Source: an uncultured Acidobacteriia bacterium (GTDB lineage: Bacteria; Acidobacteriota; Terriglobia; Bryobacterales; Bryobacteraceae). Taken from it: a stretch of 64,000 bases of DNA. A program made the translations under genes and the position numbers. Below the pieces are notes generated by a model. The model did not search any database and was not told the DNA's origin. It saw only the letters and a list, made by a program, of their open reading frames with translations. Below, piece after piece: positions 36,068-45,299 of this stretch. The stretch covers positions 1-64,000 of the forward strand of contig CAIQWJ010000070.1 of NCBI GenBank assembly GCA_903875575.1, given 5' to 3'. How positions within the stretch are numbered: position 1 is the stretch's first letter; every line of letters begins with the position of its first letter.

Positions 36068-37103
36068 CATTGTTCCTCAGTGCATTTATTGTCTCCGGTT
36101 TCTTGATCCCCAGGAGTTCGACAGAGAACACGTTCTATCTGGGGCATTCGGTGCGTTTCGACGTGCTCCGGTATTGCATCGGTGTGTCTGCCGAGCGTGC
36201 AACCAGTACTTTGCCGGCCAGTTGGAATTGCATTTTGCCCGGGGTGCGTTTGAAGGAATGCTCCGCTACAAAACGGGCGTAAAAGTGCCGCCCAAAGGCG
36301 ACATCAATCTGGAGTTTGTCGGGTTCTCTATTCCAGACGGACAAGGCGATTGGTCTGGAGTTCGACTGAAGCTATCGAACGACGGACATGGAGTTCAGGT
36401 CAATCTTGTTCCACAAGCCGCGTTCTTCGACGAACATACCGGTCAGTGGACGCATGCAACAGCGACTGAAATCGCGGATGTGCTCAACACGCGGCCTGAA
36501 TTCAAGCGGAGCCAGATGCGGATATTTGGTGCGGCGCTGCATGACCAGGAAGCAATCGTAGCAAAGCTCGAAGAATGTGGCGTTAGCTGGCGGAAAGATG
36601 GTGATCTGAGCCCGCCGCCCGGGCTGTCAGGGGCACCCGAAATGAATGTGGAGGTCACGCTCCGCGTGAATACATTGATTTGTCGCTGCATCGCAAAGTA
36701 TTCGCTTAACCATCTGGCCTTTGCGTGTGGAAGTGCATTTGTCTTAGGATCAGACTTCGACACCATACGCAGCTTTGTTCGCGATGGCACGACACCGTCC
36801 TATCCCTTGGTTATTGCGAGCCACAACCCGATACTACGTGATGATTCTGTCCATGTGCGCCAAACTGGGGGCCATATCCTTACGGTTAGCTGGAGCGATT
36901 CGCGTCTGAATTTGATTGGCCAGGTCAGTCTCTTCAATAGCATCACCTACAATGTGTCCCTGTGTAGACAGTTCACAGGAAAACTTTGGATGCCCATCCG
37001 AAACGGTCTGCATTACGACGTCGACAGAATGATTGTGAAGCCCATGATAGGGTTTCCAGAAAACCTGTTACCATCACAATCAACCCGACGTACCGCGTAT
37101 TGA
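36033..37103 (+). CDS. HNH endonuclease-like protein
   Basis: The 356-residue protein has an N-terminal zinc-binding HNH_5-like domain: CIYC (residues 18-21), DREHVLSGAFG, then CVCRACNQYFAGQLE. The remaining 270 residues form an unrecognised domain. The start at 36033 lies inside the preceding gene. Base composition drops to about 50 percent GC in sampled lines, against about 70 percent in nearby purA, which suggests recent transfer. It may be a defence or mobile-element nuclease, or an inactive relative; no partner such as a helicase or methylase is present. Confidence 0.7.
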   Translation: MAEGSNVFSRANIVPQCIYCLRFLDPQEFDREHVLSGAFGAFRRAPVLHRCVCRACNQYFAGQLELHFARGAFEGMLRYKTGVKVPPKGDINLEFVGFSIPDGQGDWSGVRLKLSNDGHGVQVNLVPQAAFFDEHTGQWTHATATEIADVLNTRPEFKRSQMRIFGAALHDQEAIVAKLEECGVSWRKDGDLSPPPGLSGAPEMNVEVTLRVNTLICRCIAKYSLNHLAFACGSAFVLGSDFDTIRSFVRDGTTPSYPLVIASHNPILRDDSVHVRQTGGHILTVSWSDSRLNLIGQVSLFNSITYNVSLCRQFTGKLWMPIRNGLHYDVDRMIVKPMIGFPENLLPSQSTRRTAY

Positions 37104-37176
37104 TCTACAGTTCCAGATTCCGTTAGCCAAGTGCCACAAAGGCGAATAGTTATATTGGCCCAGAAACAGAGCCTCC

Positions 37177-38055
37177 CTACGTATTAAACAGTCCGCCCAG
37201 ATTGATCCCGCTGGCCTGCTGCCCCTCATTCGCCACCATCGGCGGATGATACGTCATGCTCTGAATCCCGACTCTGCCCGGCCCGAAGAACCGGTTCAGC
37301 GTGAACGACGTCCCGCCAAACAGGCCCGTGCTCAGATTCGTGACATTCGTGTCCATCTGCACGCTGGCATCCTTCCACAAAAACGCGCCAGGCTCCACGT
37401 CAATCGCCTCGCCCGCCGCCAGCGTCTTCGTGAACACATTGCCATAGCCGTGCAGCAGCAGTAAACCCGCGCCGCTCTCATTCACGAAGTGATCAATGAA
37501 AAAGCCCGTCCCGCCGAACAGCATGTTCGCAATCCCGCGCACGCGGAAAAAGTCGTAAGCCACGCCGTCTGTCGCCAGCAGAAACTGGTGCTCGCGGACG
37601 TGAATCGCCTCGCCCGGCTTCAACTGCATCACTACGATCTGTCCGGGCGCGTCGCGCGAAAACGAAATGTTACCCGGCCCGGCGGCCTGCGTCACGAAGA
37701 TCTGCAACCCCGCGAAAATCCGCTTCACGGCGCCGCGCAGCGACTTGATGCTGATGTTGACGCGGGGCTCTTTCCACAGCAGAACGTGATGTTCGAAGTA
37801 GATATTTTCCCGCCCGCCGAGTTCTACGTCCACCACCGGCACCAGTTCGCCTTCCACGCGAACCGTGACGTCGCCTGAGCGAAACACGCCGGTGGGGTCG
37901 CCCGCCTGTGGCACCGGCTCATTGGCCGCGCCGACACCGTAGCTCGCCTGCGGTAGAGGAGGAGGCGGCGGTGCCTGCTGCTGAGGCGCGCCGCAACTGG
38001 CACAGAAATTGGAACCCGGAGTATTCTGGGCACTGCATCGTGGGCAAGTCATCAT
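37177..38055 (-). CDS. AIM24-family protein with N-terminal zinc ribbon
   Basis: The 292-residue protein begins with a zinc ribbon (Cys at 4, 7, 18 and 21), followed by a Pro/Gln linker and an AIM24 (TIGR00266/DUF124) domain. Segments typical of the beta-rich fold are VRVEGELVPVVDVELGGREN, MQLKPGEAIHVREHQFL, FFIDHFVNESGAGLLLLHGY and LAAGEAIDVEPGAFLWK. The biochemical role of this family in bacteria is unknown. It lies upstream-adjacent to a convergently unrelated region and 38 bp downstream of the dipeptidase gene on the same strand. Confidence 0.85.
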   Translation of the reverse strand: MMTCPRCSAQNTPGSNFCASCGAPQQQAPPPPPLPQASYGVGAANEPVPQAGDPTGVFRSGDVTVRVEGELVPVVDVELGGRENIYFEHHVLLWKEPRVNISIKSLRGAVKRIFAGLQIFVTQAAGPGNISFSRDAPGQIVVMQLKPGEAIHVREHQFLLATDGVAYDFFRVRGIANMLFGGTGFFIDHFVNESGAGLLLLHGYGNVFTKTLAAGEAIDVEPGAFLWKDASVQMDTNVTNLSTGLFGGTSFTLNRFFGPGRVGIQSMTYHPPMVANEGQQASGINLGGLFNT

Positions 38056-38093
38056 GTTCTCCAGTAACTACGCAGGGTTTTCGGCGAGGTTCA

Positions 38094-39464
38094 CTATTTC
38101 CCGTACTCTTCGAAAAAATGCGCCAGCGTTCGAATCCCGTCGTAATAATTCCGGATGCAGTATTTCTCATTCGGCGAATGCAGGCCATCGTCCGGCAGCC
38201 CAAAGCCCATCAGGATCGTCGGAATCCCCATGTGCGTGGCAAAATCGCCGACAATCGGAATCGACCCGCCAGACCGCGTAAACACCGTCTTCGGCCCGTA
38301 GATATCGCTGAACGCCTTGGCCGCCACCTGAATCGCGTGATGGTCGGTATTCACCATCAGCCCCGGCCCGGCGCTCAGCACCCGAACTTCAAACTGCACC
38401 CCGCGCGGCGCATTCGCCGTCACGAACGCCTTGACTGACGCAACAATCTTCTCCGGATCCTGCTTCGGTACAAGGCGAATACTCACCTTCGCCACGGCCT
38501 TCGCCGGGATCACAGTCTTCGCGCCAACGCCCGTGAAGCCGCCGCCAATCCCGTGTACTTCGAGCGTGGGCCGCGCCCAGGTGCGTTCAAATACGGAGTA
38601 ACCCGCCTCACCCGTCAGTTCCGTTGACCCGACCTCATTCGCCAGATACTCTTTCTCGTCAAACGGCAGCGCTTCCCAGCTGGCTTTCTCGTCAGCCGAA
38701 GGCGGCACCACGTCGTCATAGATTCCAGGAATCTGTATGTGCCCGCCCGCGTCCTTCATCTTCGCCAGTAGTTCCACCAGTCCGAAGACAGCATTCGGTG
38801 CCGCGCCGCCGTAAAGCCCGGAGTGGAGATCGCGCCCCGGCCCGCGGGCCTCAATCTCCATATAGACCAGGCCGCGAAGACCCACGTTGAGCGTCGGCAG
38901 CCCCGGCGCGTACATTTCCGTATCGGAAACCAGCGCGACATCGGCCTTCAGCTTCGCCGCATTCTTCGCCACGTACTCGGCGACGGAAATGCCGCCCACT
39001 TCTTCTTCGCCTTCGAGGAGAAACTTCAGATTCACCGGCAGGGTGCCGTTGACCGCGCGCAGCGTTTCCACGGCCTTGATGTGCGAATACATCTGGCCTT
39101 TGTCGTCCGCCGAGCCACGCGCATAAAGATTGCCATTGCGCTCGGCAGGCTCAAACGGAGGCGTTTCCCAGAGTTCGAGCGGGTCCGGCGGCTGCACGTC
39201 GAAGTGTCCGTAGCAGAGCACGGTCGGCTTGCCTGGGGCGTGGAGCCAATCGGCATAGACCAGCGGGTGACGCTCGGTCTCGATGAGTTCCACATTTTCC
39301 ATACCCGCAGCCTTGAGCTTCGCGACCGCAAACTCCGCCGCGGCGCGAACGTCCTTAGCGTGCTCCGGCGAAGTGGAAATGCTCGGAATGCGCAGGAACT
39401 CTTTCAATTCTTCCAGAAAGCGCGGTTCATTCTGCAGGACGTATTGATCTGTCGCTTGTGACAT
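38094..39464 (-). CDS. M20-family dipeptidase
   Basis: The 456-residue protein is a zinc metallopeptidase of family M20 (carnosinase/CPG2-like dipeptidase). The metal and catalytic residues can be read in YGHFDVQPPDPLELW (H87, D89), the ARGSADDKGQ motif (bridging Asp 120) and EGEEEVGG (catalytic Glu and metal Glu). A dimerisation lid domain fills the middle. No signal peptide is seen, so it acts in the cytoplasm on peptides. It lies 10 bases after the preceding small membrane-protein gene. Confidence 0.9.
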   Translation of the reverse strand: MSQATDQYVLQNEPRFLEELKEFLRIPSISTSPEHAKDVRAAAEFAVAKLKAAGMENVELIETERHPLVYADWLHAPGKPTVLCYGHFDVQPPDPLELWETPPFEPAERNGNLYARGSADDKGQMYSHIKAVETLRAVNGTLPVNLKFLLEGEEEVGGISVAEYVAKNAAKLKADVALVSDTEMYAPGLPTLNVGLRGLVYMEIEARGPGRDLHSGLYGGAAPNAVFGLVELLAKMKDAGGHIQIPGIYDDVVPPSADEKASWEALPFDEKEYLANEVGSTELTGEAGYSVFERTWARPTLEVHGIGGGFTGVGAKTVIPAKAVAKVSIRLVPKQDPEKIVASVKAFVTANAPRGVQFEVRVLSAGPGLMVNTDHHAIQVAAKAFSDIYGPKTVFTRSGGSIPIVGDFATHMGIPTILMGFGLPDDGLHSPNEKYCIRNYYDGIRTLAHFFEEYGK

Positions 39465-39474
39465 AGATGGTTGT

Positions 39475-39963
39475 TTACTTTCCTTCGATTTCCACTTCCG
39501 GCCCGGTGATGTCCGCCAGGCGCAGCGTCATGGCGCGGCGTGAATCCACTACTCGTTTCGGCACGTCGAATTCCACCGCCACCATGCGGTTCACGGTCTT
39601 GTGGCCGTCGATGGTGCCGCGCAGCAGCAGCGACGGGTTCACCTGATCGCCCAGCTTGGGGTAAAACGCGAAGGTCTTCGCAATATCGCCGCCGGAAAAA
39701 AGCGTGCCGTGAATATTGTTGCCGCCCGTCGTTGTGATCCAGGGGTCGATCGTGCCCACCACCATCTGCTGATCGGAATCGTTGAGCACGCCGAAATCGA
39801 TCACCATGAGAGTGAGATCGTCCGAAAGCGCCTGCGTCCGAACGTCGGAAATCCAGCCGGTGGGGGCCAGATGATTGCCCTTCGTCTGGATCAGGCCCAG
39901 CCAGATCGCCAAAAGAATCGCGAAGACTGCACCGATGAGGCCAATAATAAACGCTTTGGACAT
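39475..39963 (-). CDS. Hypothetical membrane-anchored protein
   Basis: The 162-residue protein has an N-terminal membrane helix (AFIIGLIGAVFAILLAIWLG) and a beta-rich exposed domain (LMVIDFGVLNDSDQQMVVGT). I do not recognise a family. It sits between a Tat-exported isomerase-like gene (3-base gap) and the M20 dipeptidase gene (10-base gap) on one strand, consistent with an operon. Confidence 0.65.
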   Translation of the reverse strand: MSKAFIIGLIGAVFAILLAIWLGLIQTKGNHLAPTGWISDVRTQALSDDLTLMVIDFGVLNDSDQQMVVGTIDPWITTTGGNNIHGTLFSGGDIAKTFAFYPKLGDQVNPSLLLRGTIDGHKTVNRMVAVEFDVPKRVVDSRRAMTLRLADITGPEVEIEGK

Positions 39964-39966
39964 GAA

Positions 39967-40896
39967 CTAATTCAACCGGCCCACAATATGAGTCATCTCA
40001 TCCATAGACGCATGGGCGTTCTCCATGCGTTTCGCCGCATCGCCATGAGTTTCGAGGCCGATCCGGTACTGATAATTATCCTTCTCCAGAGCTTCCAACA
40101 CAACTTTCCAGTCCATCTTGAATTTGCCCTCCAGGATGTTAGACGCCTTGAACTGGATATTGAGGATGCGATTTTTCGGGACCAGCGCGTAACCATCGGG
40201 GAACGGCGTCTCCTTCAGTTCCTGCGCGTTGCCGGGATCCCAGTTGAGGCCAATGGTGGGCGAAGGCAGCAGGCCCAGGATATCTTTCGATTCCGCAGAG
40301 TTGCCGATGTTCTGCGAATACTCGTTTTCGATCAGGAGATGGACTTTGGCCTTCTCTGCCATCGGGATGAACTCTTCCATCGTCTGCACGATCAGCTTGT
40401 AGGTGGTTTCCGGATTCGCCACGCGGGTGCCTGTGAAGACGCGCACCTTATCCGTGCCCAGGATGTTAGCCGCCAGCAGAGCGTTTGCCAGGTCGTCCTT
40501 GCGGCGGTCCCAGCGCTTCTGATCGGCATCTCTGACCGTCGCGCCCGGGACCAGACCCGGCCAGTTGAACTTCATCATGCTCGTATTGAGAAAGGAAACC
40601 TTCAGCTTCTCCGCCGCCAGTTGCGTCGCAGCCAGTTTCAGTTCCGGCTCCGTCATCTTCGCGAACTCTTTGCCGGATTCCGGCAGGTTACGCAGTTCAA
40701 TCCACGAAAGCCCGTACTGGTGGGCGAATTCGATCGCCTCAGCCTGGGTCTTGCCGATCTCGTCGGTGATGGCGCTGATACTGGCCTTGGTGATGCGCGA
40801 TTTGAACGCGCTGAGCGGTGCCGCCACCGCAAGTGCCGCCGCTCCGGCCAGAAGGCTGCGGCGTGAGATTTGGCTTTGGAGCAAGTGTTCGTTCAC
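39967..40896 (-). CDS. Tat-exported sugar phosphate isomerase/epimerase-like protein
   Basis: The 309-residue protein is a xylose-isomerase-like TIM-barrel (AP endonuclease 2 superfamily). A twin-arginine signal (ISRRSLLAGAAALAVAA) begins shortly after the GTG at 40896. The frame is open to 41073, but only the GTG places the signal at the N-terminus. Barrel motifs include LIENEYSQNIGN, LNWDPGNAQEL and LETHGDAAKRMEN, with acidic and histidine residues that usually bind a metal. The substrate is unknown. It is divergent from the ACT-domain gene. Confidence 0.78.
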   Translation of the reverse strand: MNEHLLQSQISRRSLLAGAAALAVAAPLSAFKSRITKASISAITDEIGKTQAEAIEFAHQYGLSWIELRNLPESGKEFAKMTEPELKLAATQLAAEKLKVSFLNTSMMKFNWPGLVPGATVRDADQKRWDRRKDDLANALLAANILGTDKVRVFTGTRVANPETTYKLIVQTMEEFIPMAEKAKVHLLIENEYSQNIGNSAESKDILGLLPSPTIGLNWDPGNAQELKETPFPDGYALVPKNRILNIQFKASNILEGKFKMDWKVVLEALEKDNYQYRIGLETHGDAAKRMENAHASMDEMTHIVGRLN

Positions 40897-40916
40897 AATT
40901 GAGATGATAACCCCGG

Positions 40917-41591
40917 ATGGACAATAGAACAACGATGGACACGAACAAATATGGACTCCTGATCGACGCCGAAGCCGGTCCGGGGATTCTCCACCAGGTG
41001 ACGGGCGTGATTGCGGAATACAAAGGCGACATTGGTTCGGTCTCGATCGTGGAGAATTCGGCGGCGGGTTCACGCGTTTATTTCGAAGTGATTACAGGCC
41101 GCTTCGAGGAGATGATTGCCGAACTGCGGGCTTTACCGGTAGTCCGCCGGGTGGACGTGGTCAAGAGCATGGAGAAGATCTATGGCAAGCGGATCATCAT
41201 CATGGGTGGCGGGGCGCAGGTCAGCCAGGTGGCCATTGGGGCCATTGTAGAGGCGGACCGGCACAATATCCGCGGCGAGCACATCTCCGTGGATACGATT
41301 CCACTGGTGGGCGAGCAGCAACTGGCGGACGCGGTTCGCGCCGTCCCCCGGTTGTCGCGCGCCCGCGCGTTGGTACTGGCTGGATCGCTGATGGGTGGCG
41401 ATATTGAAGCCGCGGTACGCGAGGTTCGCGCGGCCGGTCTTCTGGTGATCAGCCTCAATATGGCGGGCAGCGTGCCGGATGCGGCTGATATCGTGGTGAC
41501 AGACCCCGTCCAGGCGGGCGTCATGGCGGTGATGGCGGTGGCGGACACAGCGAAGTTCACCGTGGGACGTTTGAATAAACGGGTGTTTTGA
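40917..41591 (+). CDS. ACT-domain protein (DUF5612 type)
   Basis: The 224-residue protein has an N-terminal ACT domain (GLLIDAEAGPGILHQVTGVI) and a C-terminal domain with RIIIMGGGAQVSQVAIGAIV and EHISVDTIPLVGE, the pattern of DUF5612 proteins. ACT domains commonly bind amino acids. The role of the C-terminal domain is not established. The ATG at 40917 is used; a second at 40935 is possible. It is convergent with the oxidase-operon end, three bases apart. Confidence 0.75.
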   Translation: MDNRTTMDTNKYGLLIDAEAGPGILHQVTGVIAEYKGDIGSVSIVENSAAGSRVYFEVITGRFEEMIAELRALPVVRRVDVVKSMEKIYGKRIIIMGGGAQVSQVAIGAIVEADRHNIRGEHISVDTIPLVGEQQLADAVRAVPRLSRARALVLAGSLMGGDIEAAVREVRAAGLLVISLNMAGSVPDAADIVVTDPVQAGVMAVMAVADTAKFTVGRLNKRVF

Positions 41592-41594
41592 CGG

Positions 41595-42095
41595 TCAACC
41601 CGCTTTCCGCGCCGTCCGCCATTTCAGTCGCTGGTGAAGGGCGAAAACCGCCAGGCAGAGAAAGGGCAGCACGAGATAGATGCGATAAGCATCCAGTCCT
41701 GCTTCGCCTGGCGAAACCGTGATATCGCCTTCCACTGTGACCGGAGTGCCGCCACTGGCTGGAGTGACGCGGAAATTATAATGCCAGACCGCGGCCGCGC
41801 CAATCTGCACCGAAGCGGCATACAGCATTCTGTTCTGCGCCTGCTGCCGCGTGACGCGCGTCCGGAGCCGCGAATCTCCGTGCGTTAATTCCAGGTCGAC
41901 ACGGGCATCCAGAACAGGTTCCAAAGTCCCTGATGTCTGCAGCAATATGCTCAGGTCCACCATGCCGACCCGCGCCGGGACGGGCGACTCGAACACTGTT
42001 ACCGCGAACGGGCCCGTCTCCGTGTGCTGCAGCACCATCCCGCCATCTGCGAACAATAACGCGGCAGAAACTAGCCACAGGACGCAAAACCGCAT
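41595..42095 (-). CDS. Small exported membrane protein of the oxidase operon (YtkA-like)
   Basis: The 166-residue protein has a signal peptide (MRFCVLWLVSAALLFA), a beta-sandwich-like exposed domain (AVTVFESPVPARVGMVDLSI; LELTHGDSRLRTRVTRQQAQ) and a C-terminal membrane helix (IYLVLPFLCLAVFALHQ). It resembles the YtkA/FixH type of protein found beside copper oxidases, though no copper motif is clear. The start shares a base with the stop of the CtaG fusion gene (TGATG), so it is the last gene of the caa3 operon. Confidence 0.7.
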   Translation of the reverse strand: MRFCVLWLVSAALLFADGGMVLQHTETGPFAVTVFESPVPARVGMVDLSILLQTSGTLEPVLDARVDLELTHGDSRLRTRVTRQQAQNRMLYAASVQIGAAAVWHYNFRVTPASGGTPVTVEGDITVSPGEAGLDAYRIYLVLPFLCLAVFALHQRLKWRTARKAG

Positions 42096-44362
42096 CACAT
42101 CACCATCCCGCGCATCTGCATCGGCTGGAAGAGAATCCAGATGGCCACTGCCCAGATCCCGATCGCCAGCGACGCCCATGGAATCAGCGCACGAACCGCC
42201 AGTCCCGTCGAGATCGTCTGCGACTGAGCCGCCTTCCATACGAGATAAACGCCGAGAACAAGGCCAACGTCCAGAATCAGAATCTGCGCTGTCTGCAGCC
42301 AGGATGGAATCCCGAGGGACACCGTGAACCCGGCCCAACCGAAAATGCGGCCTGCGACCGGAAGAATGGCGGTCCACCCCGTTAACAGATGAAAAGCGAA
42401 ATGCGCCACCCACATCGCTGTCCCCAGTGGAACCATGGCGAACGCGAAACTGCGGGCCGCGGTTTGCCAGCCACCTTCCGTGCGTCCAAGCCACGACGAC
42501 AGACAACCGCAAAGCCACGCCAACACCAGCGGGGCCAGCACCATTCCGCCCAGATAAAGGCTTGTCGTAACCGGCAGCATCGAGTGCAGCCCGAAGTGCG
42601 CATACACGAGGTGCATCCAGCCCATTACAGGATCCACCATAGACGCTGCGCTCACCAGCGAGCCGAAAACGACCGCCCACACGAGCGCGGCCGCGTCCCA
42701 ACGCTCCCACAGCCGCCCAATGCCGGACCCGCGCCGGTCCCCGCGAATGCTGCTTCCCGGCGCGACCGCAATCATGCCGACGTTGTCGTGCGGGCATGCC
42801 TGCACGCCATCGAGACAAAACGTGCAATCGAAGTTCCCGGCCTTCATCGGCTGGAAAAGGTACAGTTGGCAGCCACGGTGCTGTTCATTCCCCGCTATGC
42901 AGTCTTCCGTTTTGCAACTGCCGCAGACTGCCTGAGACCGCGCTTTGATTTCGAAGGGCGAAACCAGCGTATTCACAAAATGGAACTGCCCGATCGGGCA
43001 GACGTACTTGCAGAAACTTGCGCCTTGATAAAAGCCGTTGATAGCCATCGCCGCCGCGAAATAGCCAACGACGATCCAGGCCGTGGCGTAAGCGCTGTTC
43101 CAGAGACTGAACACTTCATTGGCCCACAAATACAGAAAGAGAAGCGCGATGGCGAGCCATTTCGAACGGAGCGCCTTCGGCCAGTGCCAATCCGGCTGGC
43201 GCAGAATGCGGCGGGCGATATCGCCTGCAAATGAAAACGGGCAGGCCATGCAGAACAGATTGCCCACCAGCAGAATTGCCATCACGGCGCAGCCGCGCCA
43301 GTAGGTCCACGGGAGAATCCCCGCCAGGTTCATCGGGGCCATTTGCGGGCCACGAAGGCCATCCAGCACGACCGCGACAGCCAGCACAGCCAGAGCGATC
43401 TGCAACGCGCGACGGAAGTAGCGGAGGCGCAGAATCCGGCCCAAAACGGGGAGTTGGAACAGGTCGAGCGGCCTGCTCCTCGCGGGCCTTTGCCCCACCG
43501 ATCGGATCTGCACGAGCGGCGCGGAACGCCGCTTCTTCACGCCATTGACGGCCTGCATGGTCAGCAGAAACGCGGGAATCAGATAGACGATGGACCCAGG
43601 CACCCACATAATTGCGCCGGCGGTGGATTGATCGTCGAGCGCGGACATGCCCGCCACACGCGGGGCCATCTCGTAGGTCTTGTAGACCACATGGGTGGAG
43701 AAGACCAGCCACGACGAGAGCGCGGTATTCACAATATCCGCCAGCACCAGATAGGGGATCATCATCCAGCGTGGCCATGCGGCTCCACCAGGCTCACCGT
43801 AAGCCCGGATAGGCCAGACGCCGATCACCGGCGACCAGAAGAGCATCGCCGAATAGAAGAAGCACGCATGTTCCAGACCATGCCAACCAGGAGAACTGAG
43901 CGCGAGGTCATACCAGCGGGGAGAATGCCAAAAGAGCAGCGCCGCAGTCAGAGCAAGCCAGCAAATGATCGGGTGGGTCAGGCGGCGGGCCATGCGTTGC
44001 AGCCAGTGCCAACCCAGAAACGGCCCCAGCCCCTCTTTGAAAACGCCCGGGGGCAGGCCCCGCAGCAGTGGCAGCACAGGTTGGCCCAGCAGGATCAGCG
44101 CCGGTGCCACGGCAATCAGCAGCAGGTGCTGCACCATGTGCGCCATCAGCAGCAGATTACCGAAGGCGTCCAGCGGCGAAGCCAGTGCGAGGAAGAGAAC
44201 TGCCAGCCCGCCCAGATACGAAAGCAACCGCTCCACCGTATACCGATGCGGTGCCTCGCTGTGCAGCCTGCGCCAGCCACGCACGTAGAGCAGCGCAGCC
44301 AGTGCCAGCAGGATGACAAGCCTGAGATCAATCCGCCACGATGTGAGAATCGCTTCAGCCAT
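42095..44362 (-). CDS. CtaG-type oxidase assembly protein fused to 4Fe-4S membrane ferredoxin domain
   Basis: The 755-residue multi-span membrane protein joins two parts. Residues about 1-290 form a Caa3_CtaG domain (SYLGGLAVLFLALASPLDAF; LLMAHMVQHLLLIAVAPALI; FSAT-type helices), a family needed for insertion of copper into caa3 oxidases. The rest resembles a NapH/CcoG-like polyferredoxin: CPFSFAG, CKYVCPIGQFH, CGSCKTEDC and CTFCLDGVQACPHD, with several further helices. The fusion suggests electron delivery to the assembly step, or two proteins merged for stoichiometry; this is inference. It lies in the oxidase operon, 70 bp after the subunit IV-like gene. Confidence 0.8.
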   Translation of the reverse strand: MAEAILTSWRIDLRLVILLALAALLYVRGWRRLHSEAPHRYTVERLLSYLGGLAVLFLALASPLDAFGNLLLMAHMVQHLLLIAVAPALILLGQPVLPLLRGLPPGVFKEGLGPFLGWHWLQRMARRLTHPIICWLALTAALLFWHSPRWYDLALSSPGWHGLEHACFFYSAMLFWSPVIGVWPIRAYGEPGGAAWPRWMMIPYLVLADIVNTALSSWLVFSTHVVYKTYEMAPRVAGMSALDDQSTAGAIMWVPGSIVYLIPAFLLTMQAVNGVKKRRSAPLVQIRSVGQRPARSRPLDLFQLPVLGRILRLRYFRRALQIALAVLAVAVVLDGLRGPQMAPMNLAGILPWTYWRGCAVMAILLVGNLFCMACPFSFAGDIARRILRQPDWHWPKALRSKWLAIALLFLYLWANEVFSLWNSAYATAWIVVGYFAAAMAINGFYQGASFCKYVCPIGQFHFVNTLVSPFEIKARSQAVCGSCKTEDCIAGNEQHRGCQLYLFQPMKAGNFDCTFCLDGVQACPHDNVGMIAVAPGSSIRGDRRGSGIGRLWERWDAAALVWAVVFGSLVSAASMVDPVMGWMHLVYAHFGLHSMLPVTTSLYLGGMVLAPLVLAWLCGCLSSWLGRTEGGWQTAARSFAFAMVPLGTAMWVAHFAFHLLTGWTAILPVAGRIFGWAGFTVSLGIPSWLQTAQILILDVGLVLGVYLVWKAAQSQTISTGLAVRALIPWASLAIGIWAVAIWILFQPMQMRGMVM

Positions 44363-44432
44363 TTGGATATCGCATCGCTGGCTTCAGCATAACCACTTTC
44401 CCACGCCGTACCCGTGGGTTCGGGGCTGCCAG

Positions 44433-45287
44433 CTAAGCGCCGGGGGTGCCGTCGCCTTCGCCCGGCCGTTCCACGCCGGGTGCTTCCAGTCCGGCGCGCA
44501 CGGCCAGCGGCCAGTTCTGGCGCGATTCAATCTTCTGGGTTCGTGCAATCACGTAGCCGCCGGTCAGACCGAAGGCCAGTTGCGAGGCCACAAACCAGCG
44601 CCAGTCGACGCGCGCGCTCAATGCCGGATTGATCAGCGTCATAGTGGAGGCAATCAGCCCGGACCATAAGATCGGTGCCGAGACTCCCGCCCACCAGAAT
44701 GCCTTTCGGGGGAACATTGGCAACATCACGGCGTACAGAACACCCACCAGCAGCGACGTGCAGACGTGGATGATGGTACCGAGGATCAGCCCGGTGGCAT
44801 TGAACTCTTTCAGCTGTTCGATGCTGGCCGTGGCCAGGCTGGGAATTGCGGCCGCCGCCAGCAGGTTAATCGGATACCAGATGCTGCCACGGATCACAAG
44901 ACCGAAAAACAGCGCCACACCCGCCATGGCTACGGCACCCACAGCGGCACCGCGAACACCGGCGGCCCAGGGCCTGTCCATTGGCGCGGTGCGAATCTGC
45001 GAACTTTGCTTGCCCACGCGCAGATGAACCACGGGAATGGCTGCTGGCAGCGCGAGTGGGCCTGTATTCCCGTCCATGGCGACCGTTTCGTGGTGTTCAT
45101 GGGGTAACACCTGCCGCCACCAACCGACCGCAGCGAGCAGAAATATCACCACCCCGGCGAGAGTCACAATCACGTTGGTCATCAGGCCAACGAAAACCAG
45201 CGTGACGCCAAGCGCCAGCACCATGGGCCAGACCGTCGGCGCGGGAAGGTCCACTGTGAGTTCAGCATTTTGTTTTTCGGTTGCCAT
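44433..45287 (-). CDS. Oxidase subunit IV-like multi-span membrane protein
   Basis: The 284-residue protein has two N-terminal membrane helices (PMVLALGVTLVFVGLM; VIVTLAGVVIFLLAAVGWW) like cytochrome c oxidase subunit IV of bacteria, followed by the polar HEHHE segment and several more helices. The C-terminal part has no recognised name. It lies 12 bases after the subunit III gene, so it belongs to the oxidase operon. Confidence 0.65.
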   Translation of the reverse strand: MATEKQNAELTVDLPAPTVWPMVLALGVTLVFVGLMTNVIVTLAGVVIFLLAAVGWWRQVLPHEHHETVAMDGNTGPLALPAAIPVVHLRVGKQSSQIRTAPMDRPWAAGVRGAAVGAVAMAGVALFFGLVIRGSIWYPINLLAAAAIPSLATASIEQLKEFNATGLILGTIIHVCTSLLVGVLYAVMLPMFPRKAFWWAGVSAPILWSGLIASTMTLINPALSARVDWRWFVASQLAFGLTGGYVIARTQKIESRQNWPLAVRAGLEAPGVERPGEGDGTPGA

Positions 45288-45299
45288 ATGCGTCCCCTT

